Assembly (NCBI GenBank): GCA_029881855.1
Contig: JAOULU010000135.1
Coordinates: 1-5,158 of the forward strand
DNA length: 5,158 bases
Reading direction: 5' to 3'
Source: Nitrosomonas sp.
GTDB lineage: Bacteria > Pseudomonadota > Gammaproteobacteria > Burkholderiales > Nitrosomonadaceae
Each line of letters begins with the position of its first letter. The first letter of the stretch is position 1. The notes beneath the pieces are model-generated. The model was not told where the DNA came from, ran no database searches, and saw nothing but the letters and a program-made list of their open reading frames with translations. This document shows positions 1 through 5,158 of the stretch, piece after piece. A program made the translations under genes and the position numbers.

Positions 1-774
1 GGCACGTAAATCTCCGCTGGATTGTAGCATGTGGGAAGCAAAAGAGTGACGTAGTATATGAGGGTGTACATTTTGGTTAATGCCTTGTTGTCTGGCGCGC
101 TCTTTTAATCGATGACTGATTGTTCGCACGCTAATTGCATCGCCGCGGCGCGATAGAAAAAGTGCGTCTACATCTGGTTTAAGAATTTGTGTTCGTAGAT
201 TTAACCAGATTTCTAATGCTTGTATGGCAAATCGTCCGATTGGCACGATACGGGTTTTGCCACCTTTCCCATAAATACGTAGTGTCTCATCCGCAAAATC
301 AATGTCTTTAGGTTTTAGTTGGGCGAGTTCTGCTAGTCTAAGTCCTGAAGAGTAGAATAATTCGAACATAGCGCTGTCACGGGTCGTTAGTAGGTCATCA
401 GCTTTGAATGTGAGTAACTGTGTGGCTTCATCTGGTGACAAGGCATGTGGTAGTTTCTGAGAGGATTTGGGTACACGAATGCCAGTACAAGGGTTATGTT
501 TAAAGTGATGATCGCGTATTAAGTATTTATAAAATCCTCGCCATGTCGATAACATCCTGGCCAAGCTTTTGCCGGAAAGCCCTTTGCTGTGAAGTTGCAT
601 AACGACTTGCCGGATATGATGGGGTTGGGCATGTTCTAATAAAAGGTTATTAAGGTGCTTTAGCAAGATGCGAAGATCGCGTGCATAATTTTTACTAGTG
701 TGTGGCGATAAGCGCCGTTCGAATGTGAGATGGCGCAAAAAAGCCTCCACAAGCGATTCAGGTTTGTAGCTCAT
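1..774 (-). CDS. xerC: Tyrosine recombinase XerC, N-terminal 258 residues (3' end cut by window edge)
   Basis: XerC is a cytoplasmic site-specific tyrosine recombinase that works with XerD at the dif site to resolve chromosome dimers before cell division. The reading frame runs without a stop from ATG 772-774 to the window edge, giving 258 of about 300 residues. Residues 1 to about 90 form the SAM-like core-binding domain; the catalytic domain follows. Visible active-site residues are Arg146 in the SGLRLAEL motif, Lys170 in the GKGGK beta-hairpin, and His240 and Arg243 in HILRHSFASHML. Spacing fits E. coli XerC/XerD. The nucleophilic Tyr and the last His lie beyond the edge, so nothing suggests truncation in the genome. 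The start overlaps the end of the DUF484 gene by 17 nt and has no clear Shine-Dalgarno sequence, which suggests translational coupling. XerC rather than XerD is chosen mainly from the dapF-DUF484 neighbourhood. Confidence 0.95.
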   Translation of the reverse strand, partial: MSYKPESLVEAFLRHLTFERRLSPHTSKNYARDLRILLKHLNNLLLEHAQPHHIRQVVMQLHSKGLSGKSLARMLSTWRGFYKYLIRDHHFKHNPCTGIRVPKSSQKLPHALSPDEATQLLTFKADDLLTTRDSAMFELFYSSGLRLAELAQLKPKDIDFADETLRIYGKGGKTRIVPIGRFAIQALEIWLNLRTQILKPDVDALFLSRRGDAISVRTISHRLKERARQQGINQNVHPHILRHSFASHMLQSSGDLRA

Positions 775-1468
775 TAGAACGGTCTATTTCTACAGTTTTG
801 ATAGTTTGGTTATAACGAGTCAGCGCTGCGCTGACAAGGTCACCCAATCTTTTTAGGTGTAAGTTGCCCATTTCAGCATAAAATCTTTCTGCATCAGGGC
901 TGGCTAAAACCAGTAACCCAATGGATTGTGTGGTAGTCAGAGGGATCATTGCGTATGAGTTAAGATGTTCACTTTGTTCACCAAACCAATGTTTAATTTC
1001 ATCAGCAATATGATTGCCACAATAGGGTTGTGACAGGCTTGCGGCTATGGTGTGAACGTCTTCACTGGTGGTTGTAAATTCAGTATGTGCAGTGTCGTTA
1101 CAAGAAAGGTTCCATAAACGAAGTGCCACATGGGGGATGGAAAAATCATCATTCAAACTCAATTTAAGTTCATAGAGTAACTCGTCCATACTGTTTATAG
1201 TGAGTAATGTAAGGCATAAACAGTGTATTTTCTCGCTTATTGCATCGTTTTCTTCGCCAAAACGGATTAATTCGAGTAATTTATTTTGTAAGGTTTGATT
1301 TTTGTCTCTAAGGGAAATAACCTGGTGTTCATTAATAGAAATGACTCTGTCATCATGTGGATGAGGGACGTAGAGTTCTGTTAGGAGATTTGTATACTTG
1401 TTGAAGAATTTTGGGTGCGCCTGTAGATATTTTGCAACTTCATGGGGTTTCATATCTTTTGGTTTCAT
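758..1468 (-). CDS. DUF484 family protein (YigA-like, GAF-like fold)
   Basis: This 236-residue protein belongs to the DUF484 family, whose members lie between dapF and xerC in many proteobacteria; the precise function is not established. Family features seen are the N-terminal helix pattern VAKYLQAHPKFF (residues 11-22), the VPHP turn (34-37), a coiled-coil-like segment around 45-80 (ending GEENDAI), then a GAF-like domain with VALRLW (114-119), PYCG (148-151), a MIPL strand (174-177), and the C-terminal ERFYAEMGNLHLKRLGD motif (194-210). The first ATG is preferred because GAGG (complement of 1476-1479) lies 7 nt upstream; Met6 is a less likely alternative. The gap to dapF is 17 nt and the 3' end overlaps xerC, so the three genes are probably co-transcribed. 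A link with recombination or cell division is inferred only from gene order. No transmembrane segment is seen. Confidence 0.9.
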   Translation of the reverse strand: MKPKDMKPHEVAKYLQAHPKFFNKYTNLLTELYVPHPHDDRVISINEHQVISLRDKNQTLQNKLLELIRFGEENDAISEKIHCLCLTLLTINSMDELLYELKLSLNDDFSIPHVALRLWNLSCNDTAHTEFTTTSEDVHTIAASLSQPYCGNHIADEIKHWFGEQSEHLNSYAMIPLTTTQSIGLLVLASPDAERFYAEMGNLHLKRLGDLVSAALTRYNQTIKTVEIDRSNELQT

Positions 1469-1485
1469 GATTCTTCCTCGATAAA

Positions 1486-2313
1486 TTACAAGTTGATTTC
1501 ACCTTCAAATACTGAAATAGCAGGCCCGGTCATTAAAATAGGTGTGTTCTGGCCTGACCATTTGATTGTTAAGTCTCCACCACGTGTACTAACCGTTACT
1601 TCTGAATCTAATAAACCCAGGTTGATACCAGCTACAACAGCAGCACAAGCACCTGTGCCACATGACAATGTTTCTCCTGTGCCGCGTTCATATACGCGTA
1701 GTTTAATATGATTACGATGCAAAATTTGCATATACCCAACATTAACCCGATTAGGAAAACTTGGATGTGCTTCAATTAAAGCGCCTTCGCTGGCTACTGG
1801 TGCTTGTTCAATATCTTCGATTATACGCACAGCGTGCGGATTACCTATTGATAAAACGCTTATTTTAGCTTGATTGTTTGGTATATCAAGATGATAAATT
1901 GAGGCTTGTTCTGGTGCTATAAATGGCACCTCGGCGGGCTTAAATTTTGGAATACCCATATTAACAGTTACTTCACCGTTGGTCTCAAGCTTTGGTGTGA
2001 TAACACCACTCAATGTTTCAATACGGATTTCGTTTTTTTTTGTTAAGCCATAATCATGTACATATTGCACAAAACACCGCGCACCGTTACCGCATTGTTC
2101 AACTTCACCGCCATTAGCATTGAAGATGCGATAACGAAAATCTGCATTACCTGTTGCTTTTTCAACCATTAAAATTTGATCGCACCCGATACCAAAATGC
2201 CGATCTGCGAGAAAACGTAATTGTTCGCGATCCAAGGTTACTTTCTGGGTAATACCGTTAATGACAATAAAGTCATTACCAAGACCATGCATTTTGGTGA
2301 ATTTTAGTTTCAT
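1486..2313 (-). CDS. dapF: Diaminopimelate epimerase DapF
   Basis: DapF interconverts LL- and meso-diaminopimelate in the cytoplasm, supplying the peptidoglycan cross-linker and the precursor of lysine; it is cofactor-independent. The 275-residue length is normal for the family. The two catalytic cysteines are Cys74 in the signature [17 protein letters not shown] and Cys218 in [17 protein letters not shown], with His160 (GNPHAV) and Glu209 also matching substrate-contacting positions. The N-terminus ([15 protein letters not shown]) aligns with [13 protein letters not shown] of E. coli, which supports this start. The upstream 30 nt are pyrimidine-rich and show no Shine-Dalgarno sequence, unusual beside the good site of the next gene. 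A run of nine A residues (complement of 2033-2041) encodes the LTKKNE segment near residue 92; the frame through it is intact. It leads the dapF-DUF484-xerC cluster. Confidence 0.97.
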   Translation of the reverse strand: MKLKFTKMHGLGNDFIVINGITQKVTLDREQLRFLADRHFGIGCDQILMVEKATGNADFRYRIFNANGGEVEQCGNGARCFVQYVHDYGLTKKNEIRIETLSGVITPKLETNGEVTVNMGIPKFKPAEVPFIAPEQASIYHLDIPNNQAKISVLSIGNPHAVRIIEDIEQAPVASEGALIEAHPSFPNRVNVGYMQILHRNHIKLRVYERGTGETLSCGTGACAAVVAGINLGLLDSEVTVSTRGGDLTIKWSGQNTPILMTGPAISVFEGEINL

Positions 2314-2343
2314 TTGTAATAGAGGAAAATGGGGTGTTTTTAA

Positions 2344-2671
2344 CTAAAACTCAGTCATCGACATAAGATAATCGTACATAAAAAGGCTGTCGTCAATATC
2401 AATGATACTGTCACCAATTATTTTTAAATTATATTCCTGATAGGAAAAGATTGCAGTATGATTCAGTTTTTTAACCGTAAGTATAATCGATTGAAGATTA
2501 TTGTCTTGCTTGGTCTCAATAGCTTTAGCAGCAAGAATCGCACCGTAACCCTTGCGTTGATGATTATTGTGGAATATACAGCTTGCCAATTTTTAATTTG
2601 CCAGGGTGCTCGGTACGTGAGCAACCAGAAAAGCCAGTAATATTTTTTCTAAAAACAACGTTATCTACCAA
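2344..2671 (-). pseudogene. Broken GNAT-family N-acetyltransferase gene (C-terminal two thirds, frameshifted)
   Basis: Two overlapping minus-strand frames together read like one GNAT acetyltransferase. The upstream frame (2671 down to a TAA at 2564-2566) encodes ITGFSGCSRTE followed by HPGKLKIGKLYIPQ; the downstream frame (from about 2570 to the TAG at 2344-2346) continues with NHQRKGYGAILAAKAIE, then SIILTVKKLNHTAIFSYQ and a C-terminal SIIDIDDSLFMYDYLM. Removing one T inside CCACAATAATCATC (about 2559-2572) would join the frames into the expected KLYIPQNHQRKGYG, the acetyl-CoA-binding motif A with its R-x-x-G-x-G loop. A further TAA at 2672-2674 interrupts an open stretch upstream that may be the lost N-terminal part, though that part is not recognisable. 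Typical GNATs have about 150-170 residues; about 109 codons remain. The downstream frame alone has a TTG start (2587-2589) and would lack most of the fold. The gap to dapF is 30 nt. Substrate unknown. Confidence 0.75.
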
Positions 2672-2850
2672 TTATCTTTGGTTATTATTTGTGACTTGAT
2701 CAACATGGGGCAATAGTGTCGGCGCTAATATATAATCAATTTGTACGGATGATGATATATTTTGATGATGTTGTTACCAAATTTTTCGGGCTAATAAGGA
2801 TATTTGGGGCGCGTCATAAATGTGAGTGGTAATAGTTTGGCATGTGATGT

Positions 2851-2870
2851 ACTGCAGTTAAATCTGCAGT
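2851..2870. repeat. 7-bp perfect inverted repeat (hairpin)
   Basis: ACTGCAG at 2851-2857 is the exact reverse complement of CTGCAGT at 2864-2870, with a 6-nt AT-rich loop. Two G-T wobble pairs could extend it outward (2849-2850 with 2871-2872). There is no adjacent T run on either strand, so it is not a canonical terminator. Its role is unknown. Confidence 0.5.
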
Positions 2871-2943
2871 GTACAGAATTTGTTGTAACTGGTGACCAGA
2901 GGATTAATGCTTTTACAGTAGAGTGTTAGAGTGCGTATGTTTT

Positions 2944-2994
2944 GGGTAATTCTTGGTAAATACAGAGATTTGATGGTAGTTACAAGAATTACCC
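2944..2994. repeat. 12-bp perfect inverted repeat with 27-nt spacer
   Basis: GGGTAATTCTTG at 2944-2955 and CAAGAATTACCC at 2983-2994 are exact reverse complements. The 27-nt spacer makes this more like a cruciform, a protein-binding pair of half-sites or the ends of a tiny mobile element than an ordinary terminator. No T run follows on either strand. It lies in the gene-poor interval, not next to a start codon. Confidence 0.6.
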
Positions 2995-3056
2995 GGATGC
3001 TTAATTTAATACAGAAATTTTTTATAATGGAGATTTCTTGGTATATAGCTTGCTAT

Positions 3057-3089
3057 TTTATGCTGAAACGGCTTTCGTTTCAGCATAAA
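3057..3089. terminator. 14-bp perfect hairpin downstream of the lipoprotein gene (possible bidirectional terminator)
   Basis: TTTATGCTGAAACG at 3057-3070 pairs exactly with CGTTTCAGCATAAA at 3076-3089 across a 5-nt loop. The hairpin starts 25 nt beyond the stop codon of the minus-strand lipoprotein gene, a usual place for a transcript end. The stem has A/T-rich outer pairs, but neither strand shows a run of four or more T immediately after the stem, so intrinsic termination is likely but not certain. It could instead protect the 3' end of the message. If it terminates, the lipoprotein gene is transcribed apart from dapF. Confidence 0.5.
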
Positions 3090-3114
3090 TAAACCAAACC
3101 GAAAAACAATTAAA

Positions 3115-3261
3115 TCACTGATGTTCAGCCGGTACGTTATGATCAGGTTTAATTGTTGACCCATATGATTCAACATCAGGTGAGTCTGGCGCGGTTGGCT
3201 TACCGCATGCTGCCAATGTAAATGTCATCATAATAGCGATGAACAGTATAGTGTGTTTCAT
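3115..3261 (-). CDS. Small predicted lipoprotein (LptM/YifL position)
   Basis: The 48-residue product has a classical lipoprotein signal: MKH, a hydrophobic stretch from residue 4 to about 16, and the lipobox LAAC with Cys19 as the predicted acylated residue. Gly follows the Cys rather than Asp, so the outer membrane is the likely site by the usual Lol sorting rule. The mature part is only about 30 residues, rich in Pro and Asp, and probably unstructured. The ATG at 3259-3261 is chosen over longer in-frame starts because GGGAG (complement of 3268-3272) lies 6 nt upstream and the signal peptide begins there. Position upstream of dapF-DUF484-xerC matches lptM (yifL), whose product assists LptD maturation. 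However, the family's CG-x-KGPLY-x-P motif after the Cys is not present (here CGKPTAPDSPD), so the assignment is by context only and no symbol is given. Confidence 0.8.
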   Translation of the reverse strand: MKHTILFIAIMMTFTLAACGKPTAPDSPDVESYGSTIKPDHNVPAEHQ

Positions 3262-3267
3262 ATTTTG

Positions 3268-3274
3268 CTCCCTT
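3268..3274 (-). promoter_or_regulatory. Ribosome binding site of the small lipoprotein gene
   Basis: On the minus strand AAGGGAG ends 6 nt before ATG 3259-3261. It decides the start: the open frame continues about 40 codons upstream to a TTG, but no such site precedes that codon and the signal peptide would no longer be N-terminal. Confidence 0.7.
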
Positions 3275-3381
3275 ATATAATTTTTTACGCGCGCATCCTT
3301 TAAATGATGCTGCTGAGTATCATGTTGCCAGTGCCAGATATTCTTTTTTTGATCTATATCAATAAATGGTGGTTTGAACAA

Positions 3382-3537
3382 GGCTTGACACAGTGACGAG
3401 AGGCTATTTAGTCACAATGGTTGTTTTTGACTGGTTGTGCAAGCGATAATTTTTATTTGTTGATAAATAAAGTATGAAACGTTTTGTTTTAATAACATTA
3501 ATTTGCTTTATGCAAAGGTGTATAGCTAGTCTGTGTT
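3382..3537. other. Divergent intergenic region between the lipoprotein gene and metK promoter
   Basis: I see no gene here. It lies between a minus-strand and a plus-strand gene and should hold regulatory sequence for one or both. A perfect TTGACA occurs on the plus strand at 3385-3390 with TTTAGT 16 nt later (3407-3412), a weak possible distant promoter for metK. The rest is AT-rich without recognisable operator or riboswitch. Confidence 0.4.
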
Positions 3538-3563
3538 TATAATAGGCCATAATTTGTTATACT
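3538..3563 (+). promoter_or_regulatory. Candidate metK promoter -10 elements
   Basis: Two sigma-70-like -10 elements precede metK. TATAAT at 3538-3543 is a perfect hexamer but has no good -35 at normal spacing. TATACT at 3558-3563 has TG one base upstream (3555-3556), an extended -10 that can work without a strong -35; it would give a leader of about 30 nt. A 6-bp inverted repeat (AGGCCA 3544-3549, TGGCCT 3567-3572) brackets the second element. Choice between them is open. Confidence 0.45.
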
Positions 3564-3598
3564 AGTTGGCCTTTCAAAAATCCAAAAAAGACGACAAT

Positions 3599-4756
3599 AT
3601 GAGTGAATATCTTTTTACATCTGAATCTGTTTCAGAGGGCCACCCTGATAAGGTATCAGATCAGATTTCAGATGCTGTTTTAGATGCGATTTTGAGTCAA
3701 GATGTTAATGCAAGAGTGGCATGCGAAACACTGTGTAGTACAGGCTTGATTGTTTTGTCTGGTGAAATTACAACGCATGCTTCGGTTGACTATAATATCA
3801 TTGCGCGCGAGACTGTTAATGCCATTGGTTATACCAGTTCAGATATTGGTTTTGATTCGACCACTTGTGCTGTTTTAACGGCGTTTAATAAGCAGTCGCC
3901 TGATATTGCGCAGGGTGTTGATCGTCAAGAAGAAATGGATCAAGGTGCAGGTGATCAAGGTCTAATGTTCGGTTATGCTTGTGATGAGACACCGCAGCTT
4001 ATGCCAATGCCTATTTTTTATGCGCATCGCTTGGTTGAGCGCCAAGCTGAGATGAGAAAAAATGGAACGCTACCTTGGTTACGTCCAGATGCGAAATCTC
4101 AGGTTTCCGTTCGCTATCAAGATGGCAAGCCACTGCATATAGAAACTGTTGTCATTTCAACGCAGCATGATCCCGATATTTCACATCAGGCACTGACTGA
4201 AGCGGTTATTGAAGAAATCATTAAACCCGTATTACCACAAGAAATGCTTGGCGATCAAATTCAATATCTGGTGAATCCTACAGGTCGTTTTGTTGTTGGT
4301 GGTCCGATGGGTGACTGTGGTTTGACGGGGCGTAAGATTATTGTGGACAGTTATGGCGGCGCAGCGCACCATGGTGGTGGTGCTTTTTCAGGTAAAGATC
4401 CTTCAAAAGTTGATCGTTCAGCTACCTATGCAGGTCGATATGTTGCTAAGAATATTGTAGCTGCCGGGATAGCCAGTCGTTGTGAAGTGCAGGTTGCTTA
4501 TGCGATTGGTGTGGCAAAACCAGTATCGCTTATGGTGAATACTTTTGGCACAGGGAAGATAGCTGATGAAAAAATTATTCAGCTCATAGAGAAACATTTT
4601 GACTTGCGTCCTCGGGCCATAATACATACGCTTAATTTATTACGCCCGATTTATCTTAAAACAGCTGCATATGGACATTTTGGCCGTGAAGATGTTGATT
4701 TTACTTGGGAAGCAACCGATAAGGCCGCGCAACTTCGTGCGGATGCTGGTGTTTAG
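3599..4756 (+). CDS. metK: S-adenosylmethionine synthase MetK
   Basis: MetK makes S-adenosylmethionine from methionine and ATP, releasing phosphate and diphosphate, in the cytoplasm. The 385-residue protein matches the E. coli enzyme (384 residues) along its whole length. Landmarks are the N-terminal [12 protein letters not shown] with His15 and Asp17, the mobile active-site loop region around 99-113 ([10 protein letters not shown]), the signature [12 protein letters not shown] (116-127), [20 protein letters not shown] (226-245), the second signature [16 protein letters not shown] (259-274), and the C-terminal [10 protein letters not shown]. The start at 3599 gives [10 protein letters not shown], aligned with MAKHLFTSES of E. 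coli; an in-frame TTG at 3566 would add eleven atypical residues. The Shine-Dalgarno sequence is weak (A-rich AAAAAAG). It is followed after 159 bp by ahcY, the next step after methyl transfer. No MetJ-box array or SAM riboswitch is seen upstream. Confidence 0.98.
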   Translation: MSEYLFTSESVSEGHPDKVSDQISDAVLDAILSQDVNARVACETLCSTGLIVLSGEITTHASVDYNIIARETVNAIGYTSSDIGFDSTTCAVLTAFNKQSPDIAQGVDRQEEMDQGAGDQGLMFGYACDETPQLMPMPIFYAHRLVERQAEMRKNGTLPWLRPDAKSQVSVRYQDGKPLHIETVVISTQHDPDISHQALTEAVIEEIIKPVLPQEMLGDQIQYLVNPTGRFVVGGPMGDCGLTGRKIIVDSYGGAAHHGGGAFSGKDPSKVDRSATYAGRYVAKNIVAAGIASRCEVQVAYAIGVAKPVSLMVNTFGTGKIADEKIIQLIEKHFDLRPRAIIHTLNLLRPIYLKTAAYGHFGREDVDFTWEATDKAAQLRADAGV

Positions 4757-4771
4757 AAATACGTGGTGTTA

Positions 4772-4800
4772 GTCCGAACATGTAATTAAGTTGTTCGGGC
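4772..4800 (+). other. 9-bp hairpin in the metK 3' region, upstream of the riboswitch
   Basis: Positions 4772-4780 pair with 4792-4800 (core CCGAACA / TGTTCGG, with one G-T wobble and an outer G-C pair) across an 11-nt AT-rich loop, 15 nt after the metK stop. The sequence that follows (GGTATTTGAT) has no T run, so read-through into ahcY is expected. It may stabilise the metK 3' end or act as a partial terminator or processing site. Confidence 0.5.
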
Positions 4801-4822
4801 GGTATTTGATAGAACTTCAACC

Positions 4823-4910
4823 CATTATGCTGAGGAGCGCTGCAACGGCATGTTCCGTGAGGCTCGGTATATGGATATTGTAACAACGGCGCTCTCCTAC
4901 CCTAGGAGTA
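4823..4910 (+). promoter_or_regulatory. S-adenosylhomocysteine (SAH) riboswitch
   Basis: The RNA matches the SAH riboswitch consensus, including GAGGAGCGCTGCAACGG, AGGCTCGG and CAACGGCGCTC. P1 forms from 4826-4834 and 4863-4871 (nine pairs, two G-U); P2 is ACGG 4845-4848 with CCGT 4855-4858 around a 6-nt loop; the pseudoknot helix P4 is GAGCGC 4835-4840 with GCGCTC 4889-4894. It lies directly before ahcY, the gene this class controls. In known members SAH binding turns expression on. Here CTCCTA 4894-4899 can pair with TAGGAG 4903-4908, hiding the ahcY ribosome binding site; the base C4894 belongs to both this hairpin and P4, so ligand-stabilised P4 should weaken the hairpin. The structural pairs are read from sequence; the translational mechanism is inferred. 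Confidence 0.93.
4904..4908 (+). promoter_or_regulatory. Shine-Dalgarno sequence of ahcY, within a sequestering hairpin
   Basis: AGGAG lies 7 nt before ATG 4916-4918, near-ideal spacing. It is fully covered by the 3' strand of the 6-bp hairpin 4894-4899/4903-4908 at the end of the riboswitch, so its access is likely the controlled step. Confidence 0.8.
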
Positions 4911-4915
4911 ACACT

Positions 4916-5158
4916 ATGAACGCTGTACTCAATCCCGATGGTTCTCCATTTAAAGATTATAAGATAGCTGATATTTCCCTGGCTGACTGGGGAAATAAAG
5001 AGCTTGCAATTGCTGAAACAGAAATGCCTGGCTTGATGGCACTGCGTGAAGAGTATGGTAATCAAAAGCCGCTAACCGGTGCGCGTATTGCAGGGTCATT
5101 ACACATGACCATTCAAACAGCTGTACTTATTGAAACCCTGGTTGCATTGGGCGCAGAA
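4916..5158 (+). CDS. ahcY: Adenosylhomocysteinase AhcY, N-terminal 81 residues (3' end cut by window edge)
   Basis: AhcY (SAH hydrolase) splits S-adenosylhomocysteine reversibly into adenosine and homocysteine in the cytoplasm using bound NAD, relieving inhibition of methyltransferases. The 81 codons present include the typical N-terminal [20 protein letters not shown] and the substrate-domain motif [21 protein letters not shown] (residues 55-75), with His63 and Thr65 at the positions of the adenosine-contacting His55 and Thr57 of the human enzyme. The NAD-binding domain lies beyond the window; the frame is open to the edge and shows no lesion. The ATG follows a strong Shine-Dalgarno sequence embedded in the SAH riboswitch. 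With metK just upstream this forms a methyl-cycle unit; metF or metH often follow in relatives but are outside this window. Confidence 0.97.
   Translation, partial: MNAVLNPDGSPFKDYKIADISLADWGNKELAIAETEMPGLMALREEYGNQKPLTGARIAGSLHMTIQTAVLIETLVALGAE

Larger units (their letters stand above)
2675..3114. other. Gene-poor interval between GNAT remnant and lipoprotein gene
   Basis: I find no convincing gene in these 440 bases on either strand. The left part (about 2675-2759, minus strand) stays open in the frame of the GNAT remnant and may be its eroded N-terminal region. The rest holds three inverted repeats, listed separately. A 51-codon plus-strand frame (2937-3092) runs through two of them and is not credited. 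In many gammaproteobacteria lysA occupies the place between the small lipoprotein gene and dapF; no lysA sequence is recognisable here. The promoter for dapF may lie in this interval or within the GNAT remnant, but no element stands out. Confidence 0.6.

Noticed and set aside
1442..1711. Plus-strand open frame opposite dapF
   Set aside because: It is antisense to the well-supported dapF frame and shows no protein family features. The same applies to the minus-strand frames at 4418-4627, 4701-4886 and 4817-5065 and the plus-strand frame at 2458-2640.
3023..3028. TATAAT on the plus strand as a promoter
   Set aside because: There is no matching -35 and no plus-strand gene within 500 bases downstream, so an AT-rich chance match is more likely.
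2937..3092. 51-codon plus-strand open frame beginning MFWVILGKYRDL
   Set aside because: It has no clear ribosome binding site, runs through the arms of two perfect inverted repeats, and its composition resembles chance translation of AT-rich DNA. No family is recognised.
3262..3381. N-terminal extension of the lipoprotein frame to a TTG at 3379-3381
   Set aside because: It would bury the signal peptide and lipobox inside the protein, and the good ribosome binding site lies before the internal ATG instead.
3588..3596. Possible MetJ box (AAGACGACA) just before metK
   Set aside because: Only one partial match to AGACGTCT, no tandem repeat, and a position inside the translation initiation region.
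3566..3598. Upstream TTG start of metK
   Set aside because: Homology begins at [10 protein letters not shown]; the extra residues have no counterpart in the family and the TTG overlaps the likely promoter and transcription start.
4806..4829. Separate ahcY promoter (TTGATA with ATTATG)
   Set aside because: The spacing is only 12 nt and the transcript would start inside or after the P1 strand of the riboswitch, destroying the aptamer.

Overview
The window looks like chromosomal DNA of a gammaproteobacterium, AT-rich (roughly 40 % GC by eye). Three things point there: the minus-strand order small lipoprotein / dapF / DUF484 gene / xerC, which is a classic gammaproteobacterial arrangement; the protein sequences of MetK, DapF and XerC, which read like gammaproteobacterial forms; and an S-adenosylhomocysteine (SAH) riboswitch in front of ahcY, a class known mainly from Gamma- and Betaproteobacteria. 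The absence of an enteric-type cyaY neighbour and the metK-ahcY pairing suggest a non-enteric lineage, but I cannot name the genus.

Layout. Positions 1-2313 carry, on the minus strand, the 5' part of xerC (cut by the window edge), a DUF484/YigA-type gene and dapF, tightly packed (17-nt overlap, then a 17-nt gap) and probably one transcript. Upstream of dapF, 2344 to about 2671 holds a broken GNAT acetyltransferase gene with a visible frameshift. Positions 2675-3114 hold no convincing gene but three clear inverted repeats (2851-2870, 2944-2994, 3057-3089). A 48-codon lipoprotein gene lies at 3115-3261, in the place where lptM (yifL) sits in relatives. Many non-enteric gammaproteobacteria have lysA between that lipoprotein and dapF; here lysA is absent and the interval looks eroded.

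From about 3540 the plus strand carries a second unit: a promoter region, complete metK (3599-4756), a 159-bp spacer with a 9-bp hairpin and a full SAH riboswitch, and the first 81 codons of ahcY. MetK makes S-adenosylmethionine, methyltransferases turn it into SAH, and AhcY removes the inhibitory SAH. The riboswitch lets SAH raise AhcY synthesis independently of metK, even if both lie on one message.

The best candidates for a second look are the riboswitch with its apparent Shine-Dalgarno-sequestering hairpin, the decayed GNAT/palindrome interval where lysA might be expected, and the divergent small lipoprotein. I see no phage, transposase, CRISPR, tRNA or rRNA and no evidence of an undescribed multi-gene system.
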